A DNA stretch of 64,000 nucleotides from Caprella mutica (taxonomy: Eukaryota; Arthropoda; Malacostraca; Amphipoda; Caprellidae), in the NCBI GenBank assembly GCA_947561585.1, contig CANNZV010000947.1:62001-126000 (forward strand). The letters run 5' to 3'. The notes beneath the pieces were generated by a model. It was not told the DNA's origin, ran no database searches, and worked only from the letters and a program-made list of their open reading frames with translations. Position numbers and translations under genes: made by a program. Each line of letters begins with the position of its first letter. The stretch's first letter is position 1. Below are positions 30,601-42,700 of this stretch, piece after piece.

Positions 30601-32047
30601 GTTAATTTTCTGTGAAGTAAACTTGAATATTTGTGAGACTGCAGAATAATTACATATAATTGTTGGTTGCTGTATCATTTTTTATTGTCCCGTTCCTCTG
30701 CTATTTTATGGTTTTCGTCCCTTGAATTACGCGATATTTAGATTATTTGAAGTATCTGCAAGTAGCCAATTTGAGGGTCTGTGTATCTAATTTTCTGTAT
30801 CGAGATACATAACAGAAATTCATGGCGATATGGTATCCGGTTTTTTTTCAGGAATAGTTGGGGTTGATTAATTTGATTTTTGTAGTAGAAAATGAATGTA
30901 AAATCTTAATGCAGTTAAATTAAATTTTCAACCTATTTTGGGTTTGTGTAGAAAAAATACAAGTTAAAGAATATCATAGAATTTTTCATTAAAAAATGAT
31001 CGGTAATATAGGACATACAATTCTTTTTTTAATTAGTTTCATTTTGCATATGTGTTTTTTTATAGATATGCAGATACCTTCTTTTTTTATATTTATTAAA
31101 GCACATAATAAATTATTTCACAATCTCATTAATTGCAATTACCGAAAATCATTAATGATCATTATAAAAGATTTATATGTTAAGAAAGTAGTGCTGTATT
31201 AACTGCATTTCCCTGTCCTAATAATAGTCCTTATTGCACCATGGCATAAGGGCTATTTTCCTGTGCTCTGTCACTGGTGTCTAATAGGATTCTGTGGGCA
31301 CTTGCAGCCCCCCAATGGGGACATTTATTCGTCTGTCCGGGGGGTGGACCACCCACTTGAAATATAAAATATAGCAAGACAAGAGAAAGTTTTAGAAAAT
31401 TTTAAATGTTATGCGAAAATACGAAGAGAAAGCTATTTATTTAAATTGGGTTAAATTTGTTGAATTTATTCATGTTTTAATATTTTAATATTAATATTAT
31501 AATACATATGTATTTAAGTTAAAATATTGTAGCTGTTTTATTTTCTATTTTGTATGCGACAATTTTTTAATTTGATAAAAATACTATAATAATCATCAAT
31601 AATGATTTATTGATGTGAAAATAAATATAATTTAATGCAATGGATATTTTCCGCGCAATTTACCGATTTTGCGCATCTTAAGATTGCACTGCGCGTTTTT
31701 AAGATCCCTGAAATTGAGTGGCAATCTTGAGATTGCGCTAGGGTCGGTTGCGCGTTTTATCAAAGCCCCGTTGACACGAAACTCTCCTCTTGTATCTAGT
31801 TTAGTTAAAAGTTCCAGTTTGTTGTATCCGCTAGTTGGTTGTACTGCAAACTTCATGATTATTTAATGTCCTGGCAGGGGGGGGGTTTGATGTGACACGC
31901 CCCCTCTACACATATATCACTATTCGATTTCATAATATATAAAATGTAGGTGTTAATGTACACTTAGCATTAGAGGGTTGAAGGGGCTTAAAAACGCGCT
32001 GCGCACTCTCGAAAATGTGAATATCGGCAAATTGCACGAAACATATC
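27641..32047. other. Long AT-rich unique region, no supportable gene
   Basis: Open frames at 29701-29892, 30246-30581 and 30996-31202 are rich in Phe/Ile/Tyr/Asn and show no motif. An isolated GGGTTCGATTCC at 28906-28917 matches a tRNA box B, but no tRNA fold or box A surrounds it. A short G-run lies at 31877-31885. The D repeat at 31785-31858 is listed separately. Confidence 0.45.
31785..31858 (-). repeat. Dispersed repeat D, partial copy 3
   Basis: On the minus strand it starts ATGAAGTTTGCAGTAC and continues CTAGCGGATACAACAA, matching the first 40 or so bases of the copies at 18655 and 60318. Beyond that the similarity fades. A 74-codon frame continues leftward to 31632 with no recognised motif. 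Confidence 0.45.
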
Positions 32048-32332
32048 TATCTAGGTACCTAACTTGCAATTAAATAAATAGAGTATCTAAGTACCTAGCT
32101 TGCAATTGCAAAACTAGTGTATCTAATCTAGGTACCTAGCCTGTAACTATCTAGCTAGTGTATCCAATCTAGGTACCTAGCCTGTAACTATCTAGCTAGT
32201 GTATCCAATCTAGGTACCTAGCCTGTAACTACCTAGCTAGTGTATCCAATCTAGGTACCTAGCCTGTAACTACCTAGCAATTGTATCCAATCTAGGTACC
32301 TAGCCTGTAACTACCTAACAATTGTATCTAAG
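32048..32332. repeat. Minisatellite, 41-bp unit, about 7 copies
   Basis: Units contain TCTAGGTACCTAGCCTGTAAC and CTAGCTAGTGTATCCAA at 41-bp spacing. CTAGGTACCTAG is a perfect 12-bp palindrome in every unit. Confidence 0.92.
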
Positions 32333-32407
32333 TGTTTTTCAACACCACTTGCCCCTATAAAATTTTTTGCTTGATGTACTCACAATGTAGTTAGCAGGCT
32401 TATAGTT

Positions 32408-32822
32408 TTAGACTTTAGTTATAGCCACAGACTTACTTAACTTAGTTATAGCCACAGACTTAGTTATAACCACAAACTTAGTTATAACCACATACTTAGT
32501 TATAGCCACAGACTTAGCTATAGCCACAGACTTAGTTATAGCCACATACTTAGTTATAGCCACAGACTTACTTAACTTAGTTATAGCCACATACTTAGTT
32601 ATAGCCACATACTTAGTTATAGCCACAGACTTAGTTATAGCCACAAACTTAGTTATAACCACATACTTAGTTATAGCCACAGACTTAGCTATAGCCACAG
32701 ACTTAGTTATAGCCACAGACTTAGTTATAGCCACAGACTTAGTTATAGCCACAGACTTAGTTATAGCCACAGACTTAGTTATAGCCACAGACTTAGTTAT
32801 AGTCACAGACTTAGTTATAGCC
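32408..32822. repeat. Minisatellite, 18-bp unit, about 23 copies
   Basis: CTTAGTTATAGCCACAGA repeated at 18 bp, with ACATA and ACAAA variants and a short CTTAA insertion at about 32450 and 32573. Because 18 is a multiple of three, a frame stays open on the minus strand and reads a TKSVAI hexamer. It is not a gene. Confidence 0.95.
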
Positions 32823-35800
32823 GTAGGCTATAAAGAATCAGACATGCTCCACTGACTCATTTCTCTTTAATTTACACCATCTTTGTTTTACTTTTTTGCT
32901 CATTTAAGTTGCTCTCTTTCTAAAGCTGTTAATACAACTTCTGGTGATTTTAACCGTCTGAAGGTATTTGGCTTTACTTGCTAACTATTTGTATATATTT
33001 AAAGATTTGTGAATCTATATCCATTCTTCTCATTTTTGTTAATAAGTACACGACTTTTTGTTATCAGTTTTGATATATTGACACCAACTAATCTGATGAG
33101 TCTAGAAAGTACTTTTTTATCCTACATATAATTTTTGTGTATTTGGTAATATAATTTTATAACCTTTACTAAAATTCTAACTATTGTTGCTATTGTTTTT
33201 TGTAATACTAAAGAGAGGTTTGGTATCTAGAACAGTGCTGTCAATCTACCAGATACAATCTGCATTTTCTGCCTAACTTCTGCTGCACTTTATTTTTGTT
33301 ATCAATTCTCCGGTGGATTTAAGATTCCCCGAATATCTGCCCCAACAAATGAGTGCCTTGTACTGTGTCTCTACCATCTCAATAATTCTACATAAATTAC
33401 ATCCACGGCCCATTCCTTATATTCTTCTTAACAATTTATACTAATTAACACTAGTTCTTCTGGGACCAAAGGTATATTCAATCTATTATATATATATATA
33501 AAATATATATATATTCTCTTAATTTCCCCTTTCATGACATCGGTAGCCACTTTGACAGCTCTAGTTTTTACCTGGTTTGTTATCATGATAGTTTCTCTGT
33601 AAATAATATTCATTTTGTCTGTAATTTATTCAAAGCTTCATTTAGTATCTGGATTTAGATATTTGTTAGTCGTCTATTTTGACGGCTAAATAAAGCTATT
33701 TTAGATCTGAATGTAGCTACTTATTTTCTATACATAGCTATTTAAATTACATATTGAATAAATTCACAGATGGAATGAAGCCATGCATGGTTTGAGTATT
33801 TTCAACGTTTTATCCATAAATTTAATGATTACCATTTGAATAAGAAACTAATTTAATGTATAGGAGATTCCATGCTTAGAACTTTATATGATCATAATTA
33901 TTTAAATTTATTCAATCGAATCTATATATTAAATATTCAATGCTTTAATTTTATTATATCACTACAAATTATAAAAAAATATAGAAATTAATCCTTAATA
34001 AGTAAATCTGATATAAATATATTTATTTATTCATTTAAATAGATACAATATTAAATTCAATATAAATCCCATGTAAACTGATATAGTTAGTCCTTTCTTG
34101 TACATCTTTTTCGATGGGGCTCTTAAATATAGAGTGGTTAAAAGTCCTATAAATAATTCAGAGCTCCATTGTAGGTGTCTGAGGCCTACACATCCACCTG
34201 CTCAATAAAACATACAAGTTGATGCTACAAAATAAATTATTGTACTTACTTACCATCTGTGCTCTCCTGTAAATTTTACTGTGGAGAAGTCGTGCAGTTT
34301 TAGATGAGGAGAAACCTAATATACAATTCTTATCATTATGTACATGTAAATATTTATGATTAAATATTTATCATTACTGTTATGTAAATGAGTGATAATA
34401 TAGCAATGGAAATTTTAATTACGAATAATTTCATATTAACTTCTGGATCTATTCGGGGCACAAAGTTCATAAATATTTTTTTCCAACAAAAAAAGTATAC
34501 CTAACATTTATATAATCTGGTATTAAATTCATTATTTTATTTTTAATAGTTATAGAAAAAAGTAATTTCAATATAACTTTTCATGAACACTTTAACAGAA
34601 TTACCATATCATTCCTTTTTTCTGTACTTTACCATTATTAACTTAGATCGAGTACATCATAAGTAATCAATAGGTGTGCCTATAATTTATATACTGATGT
34701 TAATGTTATATAATTCTAGGCTTACCAGATTACTCTAATTCAAATTAGATAAAATTATATATATAGTATGAGAGTATAGTTATTATTTCATCATTAGACA
34801 GCTGATATTATAGAGCATGTGGAACATATGTAATAGACTCTATCGTTAGTAAAGCTTATGTTAGTCTTAAATGCATTATTATTATATGTATATATTATTA
34901 TGTGTGCTGATTTCTATTTGTTTCTAGGTTTATTATCTGTAACTATTTAAGTTAAATAGGTGTTGAAACAACATATTTCCTCTAATTTTAATTCGACATT
35001 TTTCTGTTTTTATTTAGTACAATACATGGAAAATAGATTATTTTACTATGTTGCACAAAATATTAATTGAACATTTGTTCTCTATATTAATAACTACCAC
35101 ACAAAACCCCCAAAATGTCTTAGGTTACAGCATTTTCAACAATAAACCCTCAGGAGTTTTTCCTTCAGCAGTCTGCTTCAAAAACGCTTCAAGATATCTT
35201 CGAGGCTACCTAAAATTATACACCCGAGTAAATTCCTCGCAATAATTAGCTAGGAATCTGTACAGTTTGTCCTTCTGTCTCTGATCGAATGCTTTGATTT
35301 CTAAAGTGAAATGTGAACCAATTTCATCAATAAATTGGTACATTATCACCAAACTTAATTACATAGTAATAAAAGTTAAATCAGTTTAGTATTTTATATA
35401 GTTTCCACTGTTTCAAATTTTCATATCAGCTTTTACTATAATGAATGCTTTTATTTATACTGGATAATATATACTTACAAGTCATTGTAAATAATTAATG
35501 ATGTACATCTCACCACAACATTAGCATACTCCAACCCTGGTAATCATATTCAAAAACTATTAACCAAAATCAGTCGGTCCCGTTTTCATTTTTTTCAAGC
35601 CTCTTGCAGTACGTGGGTGGTCCTGCATGTGCGTTGGTTATCATACACCCTTATTTGGTTATCCAGAACTCATAACTACCACTTTGGTTAGTAGTAGCTG
35701 TTCTTTGGCTGCTGTCTCATTACTAACAAATTATTATTACGATGAAGGTGTCGATATTGGAGCCACAGAACTTTCCTAGTCATACCTAGTTATTCGAATG

Positions 35801-36365
35801 TGAAAAACAGTCGAGTTGGTTAGTGGGTAGTCCAAATTTGGAATTTAGATGAATTCAATCAAAAAATTCAAATCTTGATCATCAGTATATATATTCAACC
35901 TAATCTAGTTAAATAATGATTTTTGCTACTGTTTGGTAGGTTGTCACTAGATTGTCATTTAATTTCAGACGTTAATCCCATATTTTGCAATGATTATTCT
36001 TTCAGGTGGGTGGTTTTTCCATATCGATCTCGGAAAGACTAATGGTTATGTCAGTAGTGTAGTAGTTAAAGCACTTACCTGTGCTAGACTTTGGCCAATT
36101 ATTTGCCTGAATTACCGCCATCAGTTCTCGCTTTGACAATATCATAGCTAGCTTGTGAAACTGCAATCAATCCACACATGTAATTTGAAATATTGCTAAA
36201 TGTGGCATTTCCTTCGAGTCTACAACTCTGGACTGGACTAGTTCTACTTAATTTTAGATTGATATGATTTTCAACCAATTTAGATCATTTAATTGGCAAT
36301 TAATCGCTTAAAATAAATAGTTGCTACATATTAAATCTTTCTTCAGTTTTCTCCGGTTGTACCGG
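32823..36365. other. AT-rich unique DNA with an AT dinucleotide run
   Basis: No gene. A (TA)n-rich microsatellite lies at 33484-33514. A tRNA-like 5' half (GTAGTAGTTAAAGC, then ACTTACCTGTG) at about 36055-36090 has no convincing matching 3' half. The remaining frames are short and random in composition. Confidence 0.45.
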
Positions 36366-36725
36366 TTCAAATGATTTAAAATCTATAAGGTACTCTTTCA
36401 TCAGATGATGTAAAATCTAAGTACTTTTTCATCAATTTAATCAAAATAATTTAAAATCTAGGTACTCTTTCATCAAATGATTTAAAATCTAGGTACTCTT
36501 TCAACAAATGATTTAAAATCTAGGTACTCTTTCTTCAAATGATTTAAAATCTAGGTAAACTCTTTCCCCAAATGATTTTAAATCTAGGTACTATTTCAAC
36601 AAATGATTTAAAATCTATGCACTCTTTCATTAAATGATTTAAAATCTAGGTACTCTTTTAGTATATGATTTAAAATCTAGGTAAATCTTTCTCCAAACGG
36701 TTTAAAATCTAGGCTCTCTTTCATC
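36366..36725. repeat. Degenerate minisatellite, about 32-bp unit, 11 copies
   Basis: Units read CAAATGATTTAAAATCTAGG then TACTCTTTCAT at 31-34-bp spacing, with indels and substitutions in most copies. CTAGGTAC is shared with the 41-bp array at 32.1 kb. Confidence 0.85.
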
Positions 36726-38796
36726 AGTACTACACAGTTGACCACACACCTCCAAGAGCCGCAAAAAGAGCCACAAAGTACCTAATTAGTGTCAAAAATA
36801 CCCGCCTTCTGGTTGCTAGATGATTAATAAACTCACAAATCAGCTAAAATTGGCGAAAGTCCTAATAAAACATCTGTACTTTCTACGCTACCTGTCTCTT
36901 TTATTAATTAATATTCTTCAGTTCCAAAGATAATTCGTAGTCATTTCTCTTACCTGATCATTAAGTATAAAATTAACATCTCTTAATGTGGCAGTAAAAG
37001 TTTTTGCAGGTCTAATGTAGGTATACTTTCTATGCCGAATTGAAGATTATTAATTGTACCTACCTTCATAAATTACGTGGAATCTCTCTGACAGACAGAA
37101 ACAAATATGAAACGCACTTTGAATAATTAATATTTAATTACAAACTCTTCTCCATCTTTCCTCGAAATTAATCTAGTAATTTTTGGTATGAAAAATTGCT
37201 CGTTGTTTTATAAGTGCTCTCCTTAGTAAGTTTTTAGAGTAATTGGAGGGTGTAAAACAATGTAAATTATATGTTTGGATAAACGTTCCTGCTGACTGAT
37301 GTATCAGAATGTTTATCTTCCAGATTATAGAGTATTTGAATGCTTTGGCGAATTTATTACTGAGATAAGAATTCTGTCGTCTATACTTTCTATGAGACCA
37401 TTTTGCAGTCATGAGAGGCTATAGTAATAACATTGTTAGTAAATAATAATATAATATTAGAGTTTAGAATCTTTTAAGTTATATGTATTTTAATTTTGAT
37501 AACTAATATTATTTAATATAATGATATTTTGGGTAGTTTCAATATATGATTCAACATCCTATATTTATTTGTAAAACCTATTTGTGTAGTATTAATAATA
37601 TATAATTATATTATTATATATAACAATGGTGATATGCACTAAATCTCTTTTACTTTATTAGCAATCGGTTTTAAAGTTCATACAATAAATCTCAACTCCT
37701 TCATTGCTCAAATGACTGCAGGTTCACACGAATGAAATATTACACCGAATTAACTGCTGAAGTTCATACCTGTTCAAATTAGGCTATAAGACTCAAATTC
37801 CTATATTTTATCAATACAAACTCACCTTTGGTGATTTTCGTGCACCCAAACTAGTGTATTTGCATCATTATGTTTTGCTATTTTGCATGTTTTTATTTTT
37901 TGATATTAATATTATTAAATAAGAATTATTTTTTCTAGGTTGGAATCCTTTACACAAAAAGTAATCTTCAACTTTCTGTTTAAAACTTTAAAAAAAAATT
38001 ATATTAGAATTAGGAGGAATAGGTAGTAAGAAAATCTGAATATGTTTTTGAAAATGATTAACCTACAAAAGCATTAAAGTTTCATCGGTTTAACTTTTAT
38101 CGAGACTATTATTCGTAATTTATCATTGTTTCAAATATCTGTTGGGTAATTACGGCATTGGTGGGTGATTCATCTTGTCGTTAGTTTACCCCAAAGTGTT
38201 AGATTAGGTATGCAGTGTGCCTCGGGTTTAGACGAAATGTCTGCCTGAGAACTGGTTTAGTTCATCAGGTTTGTGTGGAGGTGTTGTGTGGGGGTGTTGT
38301 GAAAATGAGTTGCGCTTTCTTAGATTAATAGATATATTTTAATTGAGTATTGTTAGAAACTAGTTATAAAATAGTGCAATATTTTAAATTTACCTTCTAG
38401 AAAGTAGGCATATCATTTAGGAATTAGGTACTGGTAAAATAACTAGTGATGTTGGTACTGTTGAGTAGCATGATGCTTTTATTTAGTTCAGTTTTATTGA
38501 ACATATAGGATATTTTTTTTATGGAATCTGATTTATTTTATTTTTTAATATAAACATTTGAATATGATGGAATTTTGAAACACAAAGTAGTGATGCTCAC
38601 AAAAGTGTGTTTTCTCTAGTGTGTTGTTTTTGTTGTTGTTGATATTGGGCGTGTTGAGCAGTGTGCTCATATTGCTCAGTTTATAGGCATAGTCGCCTAC
38701 ATCTCTTTAGGGCGGTACCCGCACTGTAACTTACTATAAAAGTACATACAATCTACAGGGTGCATCTCTACACAAATAACCTGCCTGGGTTGTTTA
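36726..38796. other. AT-rich unique DNA, no gene
   Basis: No coding frame with recognisable features; the 79-codon minus frame at 37173-37412 looks random. No repeats of note until the MITE fragment at 38797. Confidence 0.45.
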
Positions 38797-38905
38797 TGGT
38801 AAGATACGAATTAGCGGACAGCACCACATCTTCGAACACGGGAAAAAAATATATAATAATGATTATTTAATTGTAACCAGGATAGCTGCAGGTATCATTA
38901 ATAAA
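38797..38905. mobile_element. MITE family A, truncated left half
   Basis: Starts after TA with TGGTAAGATACGAATTAGCG and ACATCTTCGAACACGG, then reaches a decayed central palindrome (GGATAGCTGCAGGTATCATT). The right arm and end are missing. It lies about 260 bp from the next family A copy. Confidence 0.7.
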
Positions 38906-39162
38906 ATATAAAAACTAAAACTTTATTGTTTCCCTATAGTGTCGCTTTTATTACAAAAGATCTATATATTGTTTATAATCGTGTAAAATGCCATTGTTTC
39001 ACCATAATACACTACTAACAAACTAGGTATCTATCAGGTGGTGTACTACAGTACATAGACTAGGAAATACCTAGTTTGTAGGTAGGTGTGTCAGAATAGC
39101 ACACCTACCTACACAAATGAAACGTCAGAGGTGTGGGAAGTTTAAGATATTTAATTAAGCTA

Positions 39163-39291
39163 AGGTAAGTTACGAATTATCGGACAGTTACACATAATCG
39201 ATCAAGTAAAAAATAATATATACTCATTATTAAATATTTTTTTCTTACATTATCGAAGATTTGGAATCGTTCTATAATTTGTAAGTTAGCC
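39163..39291. mobile_element. MITE family A copy, 129 bp
   Basis: Terminal inverted repeats AGGTAAGTTACGAATTATCG and CTATAATTTGTAAGTTAGCC with TA on both sides (39161-39162, 39292-39293). The arms are diverged (ACATAATCGATCAAGTAAAA versus TTACATTATCGAAGATTTGG) and the central palindrome is absent. Confidence 0.8.
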
Positions 39292-39463
39292 TATTTAAAA
39301 ATATATAGGAAGGCACATGTTAGATATTTAATCCTGTTCGTGTTATTTATATGCATTTTCACTCTGTTTGCCATATCTTTTACCATAAATGTATTTATGC
39401 AGTAATTAGCTACACACAAATATGGTCTATAGAAGATAGTGCCCGTGCTACAACCTGAAACAT

Positions 39464-39738
39464 ATGGTTCATAAGTTTATCATTTTTGGTGAAAAGTTTA
39501 TCATTTTTAGTGAAAAGTTTATAATTTTTAGTGAAAAGTTTATCATTTTTAGTGAAAAGTTTATAATTTTTAGTGAAAAGTTTATCATTTTTAGTGAAAA
39601 GTTTATAATTTTTAGTGAAAAGTTTATCATTTTTGTGAAAAGTTATAATTTTTAGTGAAAAGTTTATAATTTTTGGTGAAAAGTTTATAATTATTTGTGA
39701 AAAATTTATAATTTTTAGTGAAACAGTTATAATTTTTC
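39464..39738. repeat. Minisatellite, 21-bp unit with 42-bp alternation
   Basis: AAAAGTTTATCATTTTTAGTG and the same unit with TATAA in place of TATCA alternate in strict order across most of the array, giving a 42-bp higher-order unit, then decay after about 39640. The open frames on both strands (FSEKFII and LFTKNYK) only read the repeat. Confidence 0.93.
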
Positions 39739-42700
39739 TAGTATCAATAAAAATAAAAGGTTTTAATTTTTGACCATTCAATAATACGTTGATATTTTAT
39801 TAATTTTCCATATTCAAGTTTTAAACTCACTCACTACTTTATTAATCAGTTTTTGTGAAGAAAGAAATTTATTCATTTTTGATAAAATATTTTTTTAAAT
39901 ATAAGTATAATACGGTTTGAACAATATAAATAACTAAAATTTTCTTATTAAACTATTTCTACTCTTTCCTCATTAATTTTATCAAAGAATTGATATAATC
40001 TTTTTAATTGGTTTAATGAGTTACTGTTTATGATTCCAATGACATTAAAGACCATTAAAATAACCTCACATTTAGTCTTCTTATTTTAAAAGTCTTATCA
40101 ATCTAATTCACAAAAAAGCTCTAATTAATTTAAATGATGAGTAACATTAAAGTTTTCTTTCAGTAAATGCAACCTGTTCTACTGAAAAAAAAAAAAAAAA
40201 TACGGTTTAAACTTTTTAAATTTTTTTTAATCATTCCAGGAAGATGTGTTTTGATCGTCAGGTAACTTTTCCTGTAAAAATTATAAGTTTCTTTTTTCTC
40301 TGAAAATTCTTGTCACCCTCTATAATGAAGCGGAGACATTAATTTAGAAAGTACAATCGAAACTAAAGTTACTGGTACGTTTAGAAGAAATTCAGAAAAG
40401 AATTTAATATTAGTAATTAGTATTATAAGTAACTTACAGAATTAGGATTATGCATGTTTTAGTACATTTTGTGAAAAAGCTTGAATTAGTTTTTACTATT
40501 TTGTAATTTAATTTGATATTGTTTATTTGATTTTTAGTTCAATGTTTTAATTACTTTTATTGATTATTATTAAAATAATAATATTCTAATGCCCAGTACC
40601 TACTTCCCCTTCCTTGTGAACATTTTACAAAAAAAAATTCACATCACTACCGTCATCATTACATCATCTATTACATCATCACCATCACACCATCATCACA
40701 CCTCTCTTTGTCTTTTCTTAATTTTCTTTCTGCCTTGTCACTAACTATTTTCCTACCGACTGTATACTCTACACCGATAATAAAAATAGTCACTGTAGTT
40801 TGAAGCTATTTATCACAGGGATATTTCTTTCAATGTATTGGTATTGTGATAATTGCTTTATGCACACCGATTTTCATTAGTTTTTTATTATTGCTGAAAA
40901 AAAATTTCAACGTCGAAATGGCCATCTAGATGTTAAATAAAAAAAATATAATTATGTTAAAATTAAAAAAATATAAATGGTTTTCATCTAGATATTAAAT
41001 AAAAATAATTCTTTAAAATTCTGTTAAAATTCAATGGTTATTCTTAAAATATATTGTGAAGATTTTCTACATTTCAGCATGGTCTGTTGGTGCTAATGTT
41101 CACAGGTACACATAGTTTATCCACAGTAACACCACATTCTTCTCTAGTTCTAAATGCAATGTACCCATAAAAGTGCCTTAGTTTCAGAAGTCTTTTGTCC
41201 TGTTTGAATAGCCTTTTCCCCGGCATGTAATCTAAGATGGTTTATCTCACCATTTTCTATCGACTCAAAAAAAGCTTTGTTAAGTCGCGTGCTTCCATCT
41301 TCGATTTCATGCACCGCTGAGCCCGATGATTTCGGTCTAAATTCTCCTCCTGCATTCACTTCGGTTTGTTAGCTCTGCATATTTCCTACACATTCTTCTT
41401 CTTTTTGAACATTTATCTCCGATATCTCAGATAGGTACATTCTCAACAATTACATCCTGGCAATGATATGTGATTACTGTTCGGAATTCTGAAGATGTGA
41501 TTTTTTTTACGAACAACTTTTGTTTTGAGCACGTCAGTCAGTAGTCATGATCCAAATACATTCCTAATATTAAAAGATTTTGTATGAAGTAACATGTGAA
41601 GATTATTTTTTTACTATTCCTGAACAAATTGATAGTTTATAGTGCATCATTTACTGTTTTTCTTTCTCCAAAGCCTCTATTCAATAGCACAAAGCCTCAG
41701 CTTTCCAAATGATTGCTAGCATCAAATTGTCGAAGCAAATAGTCAGTCCCTGTCAATATTTGGTCTCAATTGGTAATTTTCTGAGTCCTGTTTTGATAAC
41801 AGTCAAATTCTTCGTACAACTTAGGCCCATCTATGCGGATGATATCGTTAAACCAATTCTATTGATGAATTAATTAATACATACAGGCTATGGTATCAAG
41901 ATGTATACAGGATAGTCTTATAATTGGTATTATAAAAAAAAATAATTTAAATTTTCTCGATAACCTGTATAATACAAAATTTTGAATGTTCACCCTATAT
42001 TAAGTTAAATTTCTGTATATCTTTCAATCAATCGAACTCAATGTTTTGAAAGTCTCTTGGTTAGCTGTAGGGACAAACAAACAAATATTGACAGTGCTGA
42101 CACAAGAAAAATCCTAATGATACTTTGATGAACTCTATTTTGCAAACGACAAAAATGCTATTTGCAGATTAATTAGAAACTACGGTTAGGGAATTTCCTC
42201 CCGAATTGACACTAGTAGAACGAAGTAAGAGTACTATTACCTGATGATGCTACCGTAATTATTTCCTTGATGGGAGTTTTTGATGGATTGCTCTACGAGT
42301 GACTATATTATTTTACAGGAGACTTCAACGCAGCTTACGTAGTTATCCTTTACTTATTTTCTACATTAGTTTCTTATTTCATAGACTAGATTTTACATAA
42401 ATCATCTATAAAACTTACTGATCGAACGTACTTAAACCAAATATGTTTTTCTTTAAAACAATATTTTCAAAGAATAACGTCAGAAAGTACTCTAAAATTT
42501 ACTATATCATACATGGTATTACCGTAATTAATTATGTAGTAAATTTTGCTCGGTTCATTTAGTATTCTCTCTCATTGCTGTAAGTTTAGCACGTGAGAAA
42601 GGTTCATTTAATGAAGGTTTATTTATTCTCTTAGTTATTTATTCAGGCTTGAATGGAATTATAGAATGGTGTTTGATCTTAGCAAACAGCAATTCATGCT

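Noticed and set aside
32408..32806. 132-codon minus frame with TKSVAI repeats
   Set aside because: Direct translation of the 18-bp array; period is a multiple of three.
41893..42000. Possible MITE between ACAGGATAGTC and TTCACCCTATA
   Set aside because: The inverted match is too short and mismatched, and the flanks give no clean TA duplication.
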